A stretch of 5,720 nucleotides of DNA from Acidobacteriaceae bacterium (GTDB taxonomy: Bacteria; Acidobacteriota; Terriglobia; Terriglobales; Acidobacteriaceae). Each line of letters begins with the position of its first letter. The first letter of the stretch is position 1. Shown in pieces: positions 5,224 through 5,720 of the stretch. The stretch spans positions 1 to 5,720 of the forward strand of contig PMMJ01000302.1 in NCBI GenBank assembly GCA_003162255.1, written 5' to 3'. Position numbers and translations under genes: made by a program. Under the pieces are notes generated by a model. It saw only the letters and a list, made by a program, of their open reading frames with translations, was not told the DNA's origin and ran no database searches.

Positions 5224-5720
5224 TCAAGCGTTGCGCGTGATCCCGGATTCTTGTTGTCCTGCCTTACGAAGCGCCCAGGCCATTCGCGGAGTGTTGTGGG
5301 CAATTCCGAAGCGGCCCTGAGCGTCGAGCAGAATGATTCCACCGTGGCCGTTGAGGCGCTGCTTCAGATAGTTCATCGCCTCCTTCGCGACCCACTCGGG
5401 CAAATTGCCGGATTCGACGCGATCCGCCGCCCACTTCGCCAGCACCAACTTCATGATCGGCTCGCCCCATCCTGTGGTGGACGCGGCGGCGCTGAGATTG
5501 TCGGCGTAGCAGCCGCAACCGATCAGCGAAGAGTCGCCCAGGCGGCCGGGAGCTTTATTGAGCGTGCCGCCGGTTGAGGTGGAAGCCGCTATATTGCCAT
5601 CGCGGTCGAGGGCGACAGCTCCGACGGTGTCGTGCGAAATTTCGGGCGCGAACAGATCGTTGCCGTGGATTGAGTCCTGCGACTGATACTCGCGCAGGCG
5701 CTCGACTTCCCTGGGGATGA
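5224..5720 (-). CDS. Isoaspartyl peptidase / L-asparaginase (Ntn-hydrolase, family T2), 3' part only
   Basis: Only the last 164 codons are in the window; the 5' end lies beyond 5720. Family members remove isoaspartyl residues from peptides and hydrolyse asparagine. They are made as inactive precursors that cut themselves so that a Thr becomes the N-terminal nucleophile of the beta subunit. That Thr is visible in SHDTVGAVALDRDGNIA (Thr codon 5626-5628). It is followed by the family motifs STSTGGTLNKAPGRLGDSS, GCGCYADN and GWGE, with the C-terminal GHGGIILLD and FGIAHNTPRMAWA patches. The beta subunit would be 134 residues, close to the usual size. The residues before the Thr (IPREVERLREYQSQDSI...) are the variable end of the alpha subunit. 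GCGCYADN has Cys where many relatives have Ala and Thr; the significance is unknown. An internal ATG at 5454 is not the start, since the frame and family motifs continue upstream to the edge. It is convergent with the porin, 20 bases apart. Cytosolic or periplasmic location cannot be judged without the N-terminus. Confidence 0.93.
   Translation of the reverse strand, partial: IPREVERLREYQSQDSIHGNDLFAPEISHDTVGAVALDRDGNIAASTSTGGTLNKAPGRLGDSSLIGCGCYADNLSAAASTTGWGEPIMKLVLAKWAADRVESGNLPEWVAKEAMNYLKQRLNGHGGIILLDAQGRFGIAHNTPRMAWALRKAGQQESGITRNA

Overview
This window looks like a chromosomal stretch from a Gram-negative, moderately GC-rich soil-type bacterium. The outer-membrane porin with a signal peptide and C-terminal Phe shows the Gram-negative envelope. 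The OprB-like porin style, glutamate-type tetrapyrrole synthesis (hemL) and degenerate GTCAGAGGT / GTCAGTTCTCAG intergenic repeats fit Acidobacteriota. That assignment is an inference from recognition, not proven here.

Layout: a small orphan four-helix membrane protein lies on the plus strand at the left edge (68-433). It is convergent with a minus-strand run of three genes, read right to left: a CsoR/RcnR/FrmR-family metal-sensor repressor (3311-3039), a stand-alone ABC ATPase of the ModF/YlmA-like COG1119 group (2840-1926), and hemL (1769-471). A gene-free stretch of about 410 bases (3312-3721) holds the repressor's operator-promoter and a weaker plus-strand promoter candidate. A long plus-strand OprB-like carbohydrate porin gene follows (3731-5203). 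It is convergent with the 3' part of a minus-strand isoaspartyl peptidase/asparaginase gene that runs off the right edge (5224 to beyond 5720).

How they may work together: the repressor has the residue pattern H2-C34-H59-H63, which matches the Ni/Co sensor RcnR. It lacks the Pro2 that FrmR uses for formaldehyde. A perfect 7-base inverted repeat around a C-tract sits between its own -35 and -10, so autoregulation is the strongest regulatory inference here. Whether the ABC ATPase and hemL belong to the same regulon is open: gaps of 198 and 156 bases separate the three genes, and each gap holds its own RNA structure or promoter. The ABC-hemL gap contains a 33-base-arm inverted repeat that abuts the ABC stop codon and supplies the -35 box of a good hemL promoter.

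No mobile element, CRISPR array, tRNA or rRNA was seen. The genes are familiar families. The most interesting content is regulatory: the RcnR-type operator, the repeat-derived hemL promoter/hairpin, and a plus-strand terminator-like hairpin in the repressor-ABC gap that has no obvious gene to terminate.
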